NCBI GenBank assembly: GCA_038317685.1
Contig: JBBQBQ010000062.1
Span: forward strand, 1 to 15,865
Origin: JBBQBQ01 sp038317685
GTDB taxonomy: Bacteria; Desulfobacterota; Desulfuromonadia; Desulfuromonadales; DDH964
Length of the DNA: 15,865 bases
Direction of reading: 5' to 3'
Part shown: positions 1 through 6,542 of the stretch, piece by piece
Numbering within the stretch: the first letter of the stretch is position 1
Layout: every line of letters starts with the position of its first letter
The notes under the pieces: model-generated
Told to the model about the DNA's origin: nothing
Database searches by the model: none
Seen by the model: only the letters and a program-made list of their open reading frames with translations
Position numbers and translations under genes: made by a program

Positions 1-51
1 GGTGTCGAGCTTGATGACAAGGCCGCGCTTGAAATCGGCGGTGGTGATCAT
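1..51 (-). CDS. efp: Elongation factor P (first paralogue), N-terminal 17 codons only
   Basis: Read on the minus strand from the ATG at 51-49, the sequence gives MITTADFKRGLVIKLDT and runs off the left edge. This matches the start of bacterial EF-P, the tRNA-shaped factor that binds between the P and E sites and rescues ribosomes stalled at polyproline. A Shine-Dalgarno AAGGAG (63-58) lies 6 bases before the ATG. The gene is transcribed away from a second, complete EF-P gene at 236-799, so the window holds a divergent EF-P pair. The residue at the tip of the loop (Lys or Arg) lies outside the window, so it cannot be told whether this copy is also a substrate of EpmA. Family assignment rests on 17 residues but they are characteristic. 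Confidence 0.82.
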   Translation of the reverse strand, partial: MITTADFKRGLVIKLDT

Positions 52-91
52 GACGGGCTCCTTGGGCGGTTGATAGGGGAACGACGGCGGG

Positions 92-120
92 ACTTTACCA
101 CGAAAACCAACCCGAAACAA
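92..120 (-). promoter_or_regulatory. Candidate promoter of the minus-strand efp
   Basis: On the minus strand TTGTTT (120-115) is followed after 17 bases by TAAAGT (97-92), preceded by TGG as in an extended -10. The leader would be roughly 35 bases. The -35 match is poor, so this is a position-based guess. Confidence 0.3.
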
Positions 121-142
121 TCGCCGGTAAACGACTTTTTCA

Positions 143-172
143 ATGACAAAGGCCATCGCTTCATGCTTAAAT
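143..172 (+). promoter_or_regulatory. Candidate promoter of efp-epmA
   Basis: ATGACA (143-148) and an extended -10 TGCTTAAAT (164-172) are separated by 18 bases. Transcription would start near 179 and leave a leader of about 57 bases that contains the perfect 12-bp palindrome CTGCCCGGGCAG (201-212). The element faces away from the other efp promoter, as expected for a divergent pair. Confidence 0.42.
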
Positions 173-235
173 GCGGCGTTTCAAAACCTCGGCAGCCTCC
201 CTGCCCGGGCAGAGTCCGTTCAAGGAGAACACCCC

Positions 236-799
236 ATGTACACCTGTGCCGATCTGAAAAAAGGGCTCAAGCTGATGATCGACGGCGAGCCCCACGTCCT
301 CTCCCAGTTCGAATTCACCAAGCCCGGCAAAGGCCAGGCCCTCTACAAGTGCAAACTGCGCAACATGATCACCGGCTCGCTCTTCGACCGGACCTACCGC
401 TCCGGCGAATCCTTCGAACCGGCGGCGCTGGAAGACCGGGAGATGCAGTTCCTCTACCGGGACGAGTCGGGCTACGTCTTCATGGACAACAAGACCTATG
501 AGCAGGTGACTCTTTCTGAAGAGACCCTCGGCGACGACCGGCTCCTGCTCAAGGACAACATGGACGTGAAGATCCTCCTCTTCAACGGCCGCGGCATCGG
601 CATCACCCTCCCCAACTTCGTCAACCTGCGCGTCGTCCAGGCCGATCCCTGGGTCAAGGGGGACACGGCGGCCGGCAACAACAAGCCGGCCCGGGTCGAG
701 ACCGGCTACGCCCTGGCGGTGCCGTCTTTCGTCGAAACCGACGATCTGATCCAGATCGACACCCGCACCGGCCAGTATGTGACCCGCGTCAAGGAATAG
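236..799 (+). CDS. efp: Elongation factor P, EpmA/EpmB-modified type
   Basis: The product is 187 aa, the normal EF-P length, with the expected order of an N-terminal KOW-like domain (about 1-63) and two OB-fold domains (about 65-187). The loop that reaches the peptidyl-transferase centre reads TKPGKGQA, with Lys32 at the site that is beta-lysylated in E. coli EF-P (Lys34 there). The C-terminus QIDTRTGQYVTRVKE is typical. The ATG at 236 is chosen because AAGGAG (222-227) sits 8 bases before it; the longer frame from 143 has no such site and adds 31 residues foreign to the family. Role: relief of stalls at consecutive prolines. The next gene, 7 bases downstream, is the ligase that modifies it, and the aminomutase that makes the modifying group lies at 14226-15266, so Lys32 beta-lysylation is a strong inference. 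Confidence 0.95.
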   Translation: MYTCADLKKGLKLMIDGEPHVLSQFEFTKPGKGQALYKCKLRNMITGSLFDRTYRSGESFEPAALEDREMQFLYRDESGYVFMDNKTYEQVTLSEETLGDDRLLLKDNMDVKILLFNGRGIGITLPNFVNLRVVQADPWVKGDTAAGNNKPARVETGYALAVPSFVETDDLIQIDTRTGQYVTRVKE

Positions 800-806
800 G
801 CAAGCG

Positions 807-1718
807 ATGGAACCGAACTGGGCACTGGCAAGAAAACGGCCGGCCCTCGAAGCACGGGCCCGGATCGTCCAGACGATCCGGGCCTTCTTCGTCGGCGGCG
901 ACTTCCTGGAGGTGGAAACCCCCCACCGCATCCCGGCCAATGCCCCCGAAATCCACATCGACGCCGTCCCCAGCGGCGGCTGGTCCCTGCACACATCCCC
1001 TGAACTCGCCATGAAGCGGCTCCTCGCCGCCGGTTATCCGCGCCTCTTTCAGCTCTGCCGGGTTTGGCGCCAGGGGGAGCGGGGTCGCCGCCACCTCCCC
1101 GAGTTCACCCTCCTCGAATGGTACCGATCCGGGTGCGACTATACGGCCCTGATGACCGACTGCGAAACGCTGCTGGCGAACCTGGTGCCGGCCGCTGCGC
1201 TGAGCGTCGGCGACCGCCGGGTCGATCTGACCCGGCCCTGGGAACGGCTCACCGTCGCCGACGCCTTCGCCCGTCACGCCTCGCTGCCCCTCGCCGAAGC
1301 CCTCGCCGGCGAACGTTTCGACGAGATCCTCACCACCGAGATCGAACCCCGGCTCGGCTGGGAGACGCCGACCTTCCTCACCGACTACCCGGCGGAACTC
1401 GCCGCCCTCGCCCGCCGCAAACCGGGAAACCCGGCCGTCGCCGAGCGTTTCGAGCTCTACATCGCCGGGGTGGAGCTGGCCAATGCCTTCTCCGAGCTGA
1501 CCGACGCTGCCGAGCAGCGCTCCCGCTTCGCGCGCGACGAGGCGCTGCGCTGCGCCGCCGGCAAGCCCCCCTGCCCCACCCCCGAGCCGTTCCTGCGCGA
1601 ACTCGCCGCCATGCCCCCCTCGGCCGGCATCGCCCTCGGCCTCGACCGGCTGGTGATGCTCCTCACCGGCGCCGCGACGATCGACGAGGTCGTGGCGTTT
1701 GCGCCGGAGGAGTTGTAG
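807..1718 (+). CDS. epmA: EF-P (R)-beta-lysine ligase EpmA (PoxA/GenX)
   Basis: This 303-aa protein is a free-standing class II lysyl-tRNA-synthetase-like catalytic core without an anticodon-binding domain, as in EpmA (about 325 aa in E. coli). It activates (R)-beta-lysine with ATP and joins it to the conserved lysine of EF-P. Visible motifs are LHTSPELAMKRLLAAG (61-76), motif 2 FQLCRVWRQGERGRRHLPEF (81-100) followed by TLLEWYR, the conserved ELANAFSELTD, and motif 3 GIALGLDRLVMLL (274-286). It starts 7 bases after the efp stop, with AAGGA inside the end of efp serving as the ribosome site, so the two genes are co-transcribed. The frame is intact and GC-rich like its neighbours. Downstream the sequence becomes AT-rich and leaves the backbone. 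Confidence 0.95.
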   Translation: MEPNWALARKRPALEARARIVQTIRAFFVGGDFLEVETPHRIPANAPEIHIDAVPSGGWSLHTSPELAMKRLLAAGYPRLFQLCRVWRQGERGRRHLPEFTLLEWYRSGCDYTALMTDCETLLANLVPAAALSVGDRRVDLTRPWERLTVADAFARHASLPLAEALAGERFDEILTTEIEPRLGWETPTFLTDYPAELAALARRKPGNPAVAERFELYIAGVELANAFSELTDAAEQRSRFARDEALRCAAGKPPCPTPEPFLRELAAMPPSAGIALGLDRLVMLLTGAATIDEVVAFAPEEL

Positions 1719-1952
1719 GGTCCACCCGCCCCAGTCCCGCTGTCCAGCACTCTCATCGCCACACTTGCCGCCAACGAATCTCCGCTCCTTCCGGCCTGTC
1801 CATCCTTCCCAAAAATCCACGTATTTTCCCGACTTTAATAGTTTTTCTTAAATAATTTCAAATTGATAGAGGTTTTTTGTCGTACCAGTTACGGGGGGAA
1901 TCTTTTCTCTGTTGGTGCGGAATGGTCCCCACCTCAGACAAGGGAGTTTCGC
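1719..1952. other. Left boundary zone of the accessory island
   Basis: No convincing gene or terminator is seen after epmA. Up to about 1810 the sequence keeps the C-rich style of the backbone; from about 1815 to 1880 it turns abruptly AT-rich (TTTAATAGTTTTTCTTAAAT), then the accessory genes begin. I see no clear direct repeat or tRNA end marking an insertion point. Confidence 0.4.
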
Positions 1953-2375
1953 ATGAAAATCGGCTTCACAGGCAGCCGCCAGGGATTGACGACGGCGCAG
2001 CGGGACACGCTGACAAAGGTTCTTCACGAGTTGGCACCTTCCGAGGCACACCACGGGGATTGCCTCGGGGCGGATGCCGAATTCGACGAGTTGTGCCGCC
2101 CCCTCGGCATCGCCATTCACATCCATCCGCCCGACGATCCTCGGCAACGGGCCTGGCGCAACAGCATCGCGCCCTGTACCGTCCACTCCGTGCGGCCGTT
2201 TTTGACGCGCAACAAGGCGATCGTTGTGGCTTGCGATCTGCTGTTGGCGGCCCCCGCCGGTTTCAAGGAGGTTCGGCAGTCGGGCACCTGGGCCACGATC
2301 CGCCACGCGCGCAACGTCGGGAGACCGCTGATTATCGTCTTCCCTGACGGCACCATCGGCAGAGAACCTGCCTGA
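1953..2375 (+). CDS. SLOG/DprA-YspA-like Rossmann-fold protein, unknown role
   Basis: A 140-aa protein starting MKIGFTGSRQGLT, with a good ribosome site AGGGAG (1941-1946) 6 bases before the ATG. Features of the SLOG superfamily (predicted nucleotide or NAD-derivative binders such as DprA, LOG and YspA) are visible in order: GFTGSRQG (4-11), HHGDCLGADAEFD (about 31-43), HPPDD, a basic RNKAIV segment, LLLAAPAGF, and SGTWATIRHAR near the end, with IIVFPDG closing the fold. Members of this superfamily often sit in conflict or signalling contexts, but nothing here fixes the ligand or function. It lies 50 bases upstream of a same-strand gene, which has its own ribosome site. The more 5' ATG/GTG codons in the frame lack a ribosome site. 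Confidence 0.7.
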   Translation: MKIGFTGSRQGLTTAQRDTLTKVLHELAPSEAHHGDCLGADAEFDELCRPLGIAIHIHPPDDPRQRAWRNSIAPCTVHSVRPFLTRNKAIVVACDLLLAAPAGFKEVRQSGTWATIRHARNVGRPLIIVFPDGTIGREPA

Positions 2376-2425
2376 CGAATACCACCTCACTGTCAATTCA
2401 ACAGAATATTCAAAGGAGAACAGCC

Positions 2426-3043
2426 ATGTCGATTCATCATCTGCCCGCCACAACCAACCACAAACTTGACCGACTTCTCGACGCCATGAACAGTGTGGCA
2501 ACCCGACTCGACAATTTGTCCATCGCCATCCATGCGACTATCAAAGAACCGGCGGACTATGAGGGCGCTTGCGTAACATGTGCTCGCGTAATCCGCTACG
2601 GCAATGCCTGCATTGACATTTCCCGCAGGGTCGAACAGCAGGAGCTGAATAACGGCAAACCGTTTGTCACCGTTATCGATGACGATGTGCTGGCAACTTT
2701 CTGTGCAGAATGCGGGAACCGCCACTCCAATGTAGGAACTTGGCGTAAACGGCTGCAGGAGGAACTTGGCCTGAAAGAGCAATCCGTCTCAGACAGCCAG
2801 GAAGAGACCTGCGACAAGTGCCAGTGCCGCATGCCGGAGGAAGGTGCCCGCGTCACCATCGATCTGATGATTTCGCAGGTTGAAGAGTATGCTGAAAGCA
2901 GCGACGGGGTACAGCATGTGCCGATTTACGGGGAAACCATCCTCGCCTTCTGTCCTGCCTGCGGCAATGCCATGTCCCGCAGTTTGTTCGAACATGCGAT
3001 GAATGAATTGCTTTCGGAGGAAGAAGCGTCGAGCCATTCTTGA
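2426..3043 (+). CDS. Hypothetical protein with duplicated zinc-ribbon-like unit
   Basis: A 205-aa protein, start fixed by AAAGGAG (2412-2418) 7 bases before the ATG. I do not recognise the family. It has an N-terminal helical segment (about 1-40, heptad-like LDRLLDAMNSVATRLDNL), then two similar halves. Each begins with CxxC (CVTC; CDKCQC), runs about 40-50 residues with a hydrophobic strand, and ends with a second knuckle: VLATFCAECGNRHS in the first, ILAFCPACGNAMS in the second. This looks like an internal duplication of a four-cysteine zinc-binding unit. Such ribbons may bind nucleic acid or protein; no catalytic motif is seen. It follows the SLOG gene on the same strand and may share its transcript. 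Base composition is lower in GC than the backbone, in keeping with an acquired region. Confidence 0.68.
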   Translation: MSIHHLPATTNHKLDRLLDAMNSVATRLDNLSIAIHATIKEPADYEGACVTCARVIRYGNACIDISRRVEQQELNNGKPFVTVIDDDVLATFCAECGNRHSNVGTWRKRLQEELGLKEQSVSDSQEETCDKCQCRMPEEGARVTIDLMISQVEEYAESSDGVQHVPIYGETILAFCPACGNAMSRSLFEHAMNELLSEEEASSHS

Positions 3044-3088
3044 CATATCACTTGGGACCGCCCATCATCGGGGCCAGACCAAGATAAG

Positions 3089-3100
3089 TGGTTTAAACCA
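3089..3100. repeat. Perfect 12-bp palindrome TGGTTTAAACCA
   Basis: TGGTTTAAACCA lies in the gap after the zinc-ribbon gene, between an inverted pair CACTTGG (about 3048-3054) and CCAAGTG (about 3160-3166). Function unknown; it may belong to the REP-like region that follows. Confidence 0.4.
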
Positions 3101-3166
3101 TGGATAAATACTTGTTTTTGACCCCCGAAAATTGCCGCATAGGCCGATTTTTTGAAGGACCAAGTG

Positions 3167-3235
3167 GGGTCAGGATTGCAAAGTTGCAAACTTAGACCGA
3201 CACAACATGACTTTGCAAGCTTGCAAACCTGACCC
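3167..3235. repeat. REP-like hairpin with GGGTCAGG ends
   Basis: Arms 3167-3192 and 3210-3235 are inverted copies matching at 22 of 26 positions, with GGGTCAGG/CCTGACCC at the outer ends and doubled TTGCAA inside; the loop is 17 bases. It abuts the remnant of a REP-associated transposase, which is the usual partner of such elements. The outer motif recurs in the hairpin at 9206-9257. Confidence 0.65.
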
Positions 3236-3239
3236 GAAA

Positions 3240-3557
3240 ATGTCCCGGCGCCGCAATACCATTCTTAATCTGAATGCACTGGCGAACGCGCTGGACTTGG
3301 ACAGAGTGGAGGCATTGAGAACAGCTCACGGGGGATGGATAGCAGAAGCCCTTCGAGATGGAAGCTCTCGACGCGACGTGAACTGGTCGGAAAGTCTTGC
3401 CGTCGGCAGTACCGAGTTCGCCAGGAAAACCCGAAAAGCGCTCGGAATTCGAGGTCGCAGCCGCGGAATTGTTGCGATGGATGGCGGGTTCGTGGTGCGG
3501 GAGACCGAAGAGGATTATGGCCCCGTTTTTGGGGGTAAATATCGGCCCATAGGCTAA
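3240..3557 (+). pseudogene. C-terminal remnant of a REP-associated Y1 transposase (RAYT)
   Basis: About 105 codons remain open from an ATG at 3240. The segment VNWSESLAVGSTEFARKTRK followed by ALGIRGRSRG and FVVRETEEDYGPVFG matches, from memory of the family, the tail found after the HUH/Y1 domain in many deltaproteobacterial REP-associated transposases (W-S/T-ES-I/L-AVGS-x-EF, LGIR, LRE...Y...F). The catalytic part (HUH motif and tyrosine) is absent, so only about a third of the usual protein is left. The 5' break coincides with the REP-like hairpin at 3167-3235. A frame extension to 3207 exists but is made of the hairpin itself. An alternative is an unrelated small protein, but the motif match makes a relic more likely. 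Confidence 0.6.
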
Positions 3558-3608
3558 ATATTCAAGGTTTTTTGACAACTTTTCTGTTTAAATTCGGCAT
3601 GTTGGTCT

Positions 3609-3624
3609 GGTCCGACCCCGGACC
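3609..3624. repeat. Short hairpin GGTCCG-ACCC-CGGACC
   Basis: A 6-bp perfect stem with a 4-base loop, lying just beyond the outer end of the dispersed repeat copy that truncates rmuC. Similar G/C-rich hairpins follow the repeat copy at 9154-9190. Confidence 0.4.
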
Positions 3625-3636
3625 CGTGTGTAATGG

Positions 3637-3680
3637 CTTTGCCTCAAATGTAAATATCTAAAGGGCGTCCCCAAAGTCCC
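3637..3680 (-). repeat. Dispersed repeat, copy A (interrupts rmuC)
   Basis: On the minus strand this reads GGGACTTTGGGGACGCCCTT and continues to TTTGAGGCAAAG. It matches the cores of copies B, C and D on the plus strand (8975, 9154, 10293) with a few substitutions. It begins exactly where RmuC similarity ends, after codon 134. Confidence 0.75.
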
Positions 3681-4146
3681 CGCGCGTAACTGCTTTGCTG
3701 TAGTGGCTGACTCGGCACGGACAGCGTCTAAGCGTTCACCGCTCGCCTTCGCAAAGGAGGCAAGTTGACCGGAGAAGGTATCAAGTTGTCCTTTTTGTGT
3801 ATTGGCCGCATCTGTCATTCGTTGTGCCACGAAATCACCAAATGTTTTAAATGCTTCCGTAAGTTCCTGTCGCTGTTCTTTTGCAGCCTTAGACTGTTCG
3901 TCTCTGTTCAGAGTAACTTCCTCTCTTACTGCGCGTTCTGAACGTTCCTGTGCCTTTTCAAATGCATCAAGACGTGGAGTCAGCACGGAAGCATCGGCTT
4001 GTGATGTTTTTTTCAGTATTATGAACTGGACAATAACCACAACGACCAGTAGAGCCAACGCCATGAGCAGTAGTATTTCAATCACGAAAGATCTCCTCTG
4101 GAACCGTTATTGTTTTCCATTGTGCTCTCCTTTTTTTGTAGGCCAA
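3681..4146 (-). mobile_element. Integron cassette 3 (rmuC), truncated
   Basis: The cassette begins with TTGGCC at the R' box of the preceding attC (4147-4141), then TACAAAAAAAGGAG, the leader peptide and rmuC. Its own attC, which should carry GGCCAAC as R'' box, is lost beyond repeat copy A. Confidence 0.6.
4082..4120 (-). CDS. 12-aa leader peptide overlapping rmuC'
   Basis: ATG at 4120-4118 opens MENNNGSRGDLS and stops with TGA at 4084-4082, overlapping the rmuC GTG as GTGA. A strong ribosome site AGGAG (4131-4127), preceded by a run of A, lies 6 bases upstream. It sits at the very start of cassette 3, 26 bases inside the attC junction, so it could load ribosomes for translational coupling when the cassette is read from an outside promoter. 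Too short for any homology argument. Confidence 0.45.
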   Translation of the reverse strand: MENNNGSRGDLS

Positions 4147-4200
4147 CGTTACGAATCAGGCGCGGCCTTTAGGCTGTCGCCTGAATTCGATTGTTGGGGC
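4141..4200 (-). other. attC: attC site of cassette 2
   Basis: Read on the minus strand: R'' CCCCAAC (4199-4193), 4-base spacer, L'' GAATTCAGGCG, a small inner stem GCC-TAAA-GGC, L' CGCCTGATTC, 5-base spacer, R' GTTGGCC (4147-4141). The two arms fold into an imperfect stem with one extra base in L'', the same side as in the aadA attC, which gives the orientation. Total about 60 bp, like short attC sites. It lies 12 bases after the DUF262-HNH stop, in the same orientation, as in a gene cassette. R'' with its flanking G (GCCCCAAC) is the exact 8-bp complement of GTTGGGGC at the start of the same cassette (6549-6542). There is no T-run on the minus strand, so a terminator is less likely. Confidence 0.8.
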
Positions 4201-4212
4201 TCTTTAATTCTT

Positions 4213-5379
4213 TCACCGATTTCCTTTTGCGCGATTATGCGTCTTACACAACATCTGACAGTTCTTGGCCTCTGATGCGCCACCTTTGCTCCAGGCTGCT
4301 ACGTGGTCGGCATCCATTTCGGGCAACTTCCATATCTTAGTCTTGTTGGCATCATGTCCAAGGGCGCAAAGCGGACAGTTGGATTCACTTTTCGCTTCAG
4401 CTTTTTTAGTCTGTGACGCATAAACAAATTTCTTTGTTGCATCATCAAAAACTCGGACATCCAGTAATTTCGTATCTGTTGAACCGCCAAGGATGTACTC
4501 AAAAATGCCCTTCCGGTTTTTGATATATGGATCACCGTAGAGCTTTTGCACTTCGGCTGATACCTTCGCGGGACTATAGGCTTTCGTATGATACTCTTCA
4601 TACAACCGTCCCCACTCAAGCCCACGCATTTCGCTTTCTACATCCGTAAATACAGTAGAAACCCAGTCGATTACGCTGCTGAAATATCTTTTTAATTCAT
4701 CGATATTTTTGTCACTGCGATGACGGCTCATGTAATCGCCGATGTTGCCCTTGCTTACCCAATCCAGTGCACATTCTAAAAACTCCTGCCGGTTGGCGCT
4801 GCCCTTGACGTATGCGCTCCATTTCTGGATGTTCGCGTTCTGGCTGTTGCTGAATTCGGCTTTCGCAAGCGTCACGAACGGCCCGGAATAGATGGCGTTC
4901 AAGAGCTCTTGGGAGTTGAGAGGCACACCTGCGATGTTGATAGTTTCAAACCATTGCTTAATCTCGGTCTCAGTGCCCTCACACTCGTAGATCAGTAATT
5001 TCGAGTCTCGAATCTTGTCTTGTTGGTCGGCGGGCAGGCTGTCGAAGTTCTTCGGATTGCCGTTATCCATGATCGCGAACTTGTTCGTGACGAACCGCCC
5101 GATACTGGTGATCCGCTGCTGGCCGTCCAGTACCTCGAACTTGTCCTTTGCGACCTTGTTGAAATAGATCAGTCCCAGCGGATACCCCTTGAGCAGCGAT
5201 TCGATGACCGCCGCTTCTTTCTTGCCTCCGCCATCCGCATAGATGTAGTTGCGCTGGTACTCCGGCTGGATGGTTAACTTCCCGCCCAGCCCGAAGAGGC
5301 CCTTGCCCTCCAGTTGGTTGTACACAAACCCGTTGCAGATGTCGGCGACGGTGATGTCGGTTCTCAGCGAAGTATTCAC
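4213..5379 (-). CDS. DUF262-HNH nuclease (GmrS/SspE-like N domain, C-terminal HNH)
   Basis: A 388-aa protein from a GTG that overlaps the methyltransferase stop (GTGA), with GGAGG 5 bases upstream, so translation is coupled. The N-terminal DUF262 (ParB-like fold, known in GmrSD, SspE and BrxU as an NTP-dependent sensor of modified DNA) shows QPEYQR (38-43), VLDGQQRITSIGRF (83-96) and FETINIAGVPLNSQELLNAI (144-163). The C-terminal HNH domain shows CPLC (335-338), DADH (356-359, His359 as likely general base), Asn373 and NCQMLCKTHN to 382, with the two cysteine pairs forming a zinc site. The DUF262 fold plus nuclease suggests restriction of foreign DNA; the partner methyltransferase would mark or mimic self DNA. 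Whether the enzyme cuts unmethylated GAATTC or instead senses modified DNA cannot be told from sequence. The gene ends 12 bases from an attC. Confidence 0.88.
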   Translation of the reverse strand: MNTSLRTDITVADICNGFVYNQLEGKGLFGLGGKLTIQPEYQRNYIYADGGGKKEAAVIESLLKGYPLGLIYFNKVAKDKFEVLDGQQRITSIGRFVTNKFAIMDNGNPKNFDSLPADQQDKIRDSKLLIYECEGTETEIKQWFETINIAGVPLNSQELLNAIYSGPFVTLAKAEFSNSQNANIQKWSAYVKGSANRQEFLECALDWVSKGNIGDYMSRHRSDKNIDELKRYFSSVIDWVSTVFTDVESEMRGLEWGRLYEEYHTKAYSPAKVSAEVQKLYGDPYIKNRKGIFEYILGGSTDTKLLDVRVFDDATKKFVYASQTKKAEAKSESNCPLCALGHDANKTKIWKLPEMDADHVAAWSKGGASEAKNCQMLCKTHNRAKGNR

Positions 5380-6509
5380 TTTTTCCTCCCTCTTGCAGGC
5401 TGGGCACTGCGGCGGCGGATGAGAATGCGCCCGTACTTCAGTTTTCCGTTCATGTATGGCCCATCTTTGCCAGTTGTAGTCGGAATGCCCGCAAGCCCGC
5501 GTATGTTTCCAGCCGCTAGTCCGACTATCTCAAACTGTTCGGGGTTGTACTTGTCGAGGAAGGTGATCGGCACACCCATGACGCCGTCGTAGTCGCTGGG
5601 GATCGCGTCGGTGAACGGCACTTCGATCGCGTCGTAGTTGTCGTACCGGTCGTATGCCGCCTTGCCCTTGATCTCCTTGTGTTTGCTGAACCGCAGGTTG
5701 TCCTCCATGGTCATCAGGGGCAACTTCTGGTGTCGGTGGCCATGATCCAGATTCGTCCACCAGCGGACGCCCTTGACTCGGATGTACTTGACGCCGTTCT
5801 CGTCAACGCGCGAGCCGGCCGCGTTGAGCGGATAGTGGTCGGGAACGCGGAACTCGCGGTCTCCACTGTGGATGGTGACGCCCATCCACAGCTTGTCGGC
5901 CTTAATGGGCGGAAAGACCTCCTTGTAGGTGATCGCCTGCACGTTGCCGATGATAAGGAACTTCTTGCCGTGCTCGACGAGCTGGGCGACATATTCGCGG
6001 AATAGGGAGAACGGCGGGTTGGTGACCACGATGTCCGCCTCTTTCAGGAGCGCGATGCACTCGGGGCTGCGGAAGTCGCCGCCTCCCGCGAGGCGTGTGC
6101 GGGTGTGTGGGTTCCGCTTCAGGAAGAGCTTGACGTCTTCGATGCCGGTCGCGCCGTCTCCGTTGACATCCTTCACTTCCTCGATCTCGACGGCGATCGC
6201 CTTGGGCTTTTGGCGCTTGCCATTGCCCTCGTCGTATTCACCGAACGTGAGTTGCGCGCCAGCAATTGGGGAGCCGTCGTAGCTGGTGGTGCCGAGCTTT
6301 TTCAGCCCGAGCTTGTTGAAGTTGGCGGCGAAGTACTTGAAGAAGTTGCTCTCGAAGGGGTCGTCGCAGTTGCAGTAGACGACCTTGCCGCGGAAGGTGT
6401 CGGAGTCGTATTCCAAGTACGCTTCAATCTCTTTCTGAATATCGCCGTACTGAGTGTAAAACTCGTCATTCTTTGCTCTTTTTGCGTTTGTAAGATTATT
6501 GTTTGCCAT
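5376..6509 (-). CDS. M.EcoRI-family adenine-N6 DNA methyltransferase
   Basis: This 377-aa protein resembles M.EcoRI along its whole length. Recognisable blocks are AKNDEFYTQYGDIQKEIEAY (12-31), VVYCNCDDPFESNFFKYFA (43-61), GGGDFRSPECIALL (142-155), the catalytic motif IV TNPPFSLFREYV (163-174), KKFLIIGNVQAITYKEVF, NYDAIEV and YDGVMGVPITFLDKYNPEQF. M.EcoRI methylates the second A of GAATTC; specificity here is inferred, not shown. The ATG at 6509 is chosen because AGGA lies 6 bases upstream; the frame extends to a TTG at 6548, exactly the cassette edge, but without a ribosome site. No EcoRI-type endonuclease is present. Instead the stop overlaps the DUF262-HNH gene, a different kind of restriction partner. 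Codon use is less AT-rich than the flanking cassette, consistent with separate origins. Confidence 0.92.
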   Translation of the reverse strand: MANNNLTNAKRAKNDEFYTQYGDIQKEIEAYLEYDSDTFRGKVVYCNCDDPFESNFFKYFAANFNKLGLKKLGTTSYDGSPIAGAQLTFGEYDEGNGKRQKPKAIAVEIEEVKDVNGDGATGIEDVKLFLKRNPHTRTRLAGGGDFRSPECIALLKEADIVVTNPPFSLFREYVAQLVEHGKKFLIIGNVQAITYKEVFPPIKADKLWMGVTIHSGDREFRVPDHYPLNAAGSRVDENGVKYIRVKGVRWWTNLDHGHRHQKLPLMTMEDNLRFSKHKEIKGKAAYDRYDNYDAIEVPFTDAIPSDYDGVMGVPITFLDKYNPEQFEIVGLAAGNIRGLAGIPTTTGKDGPYMNGKLKYGRILIRRRSAQPARGRKK

Positions 6510-6542
6510 GTTGTTTCCTGTTAGATCGTTATCATTTTCTTG

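Larger units (their letters stand above)
3588..4085 (-). pseudogene. rmuC: rmuC, 5' fragment truncated by a dispersed repeat
   Basis: The GTG start (4085-4083) has GAGGAG (4098-4093) 7 bases upstream. Residues 4-24 form a membrane segment and residues 35-134 a long charged coiled coil (RLDAFEKAQERSERAVREEV...ERLDAVRAESATTAKQLR), the arrangement of RmuC, a membrane-anchored protein linked to DNA recombination and limiting inversions. After Arg134 the frame enters repeat copy A and reads 31 unrelated residues (LGTPFRYLHLRQS...) to a stop at 3588. The PD-(D/E)XK-like nuclease domain that fills the C-terminal part of RmuC is missing, so the product is not expected to cut DNA. The GTG overlaps the stop of a 12-codon leader in a GTGA arrangement. 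The gene would be the third integron cassette, cut short. Confidence 0.72.

Noticed and set aside
789..1820. Long minus-strand frame over epmA
   Set aside because: Gly/Glu/Arg-rich shadow of epmA, without ribosome site or motifs.
1953..3043. SLOG and zinc-ribbon genes as further integron cassettes
   Set aside because: They are on the other strand and I find no attC-like site or complementary start after either gene.
4141..4200. Rho-independent terminator after the DUF262-HNH gene
   Set aside because: No T-run on the minus strand; the boxes, extra base and complementarity to the cassette start fit attC.
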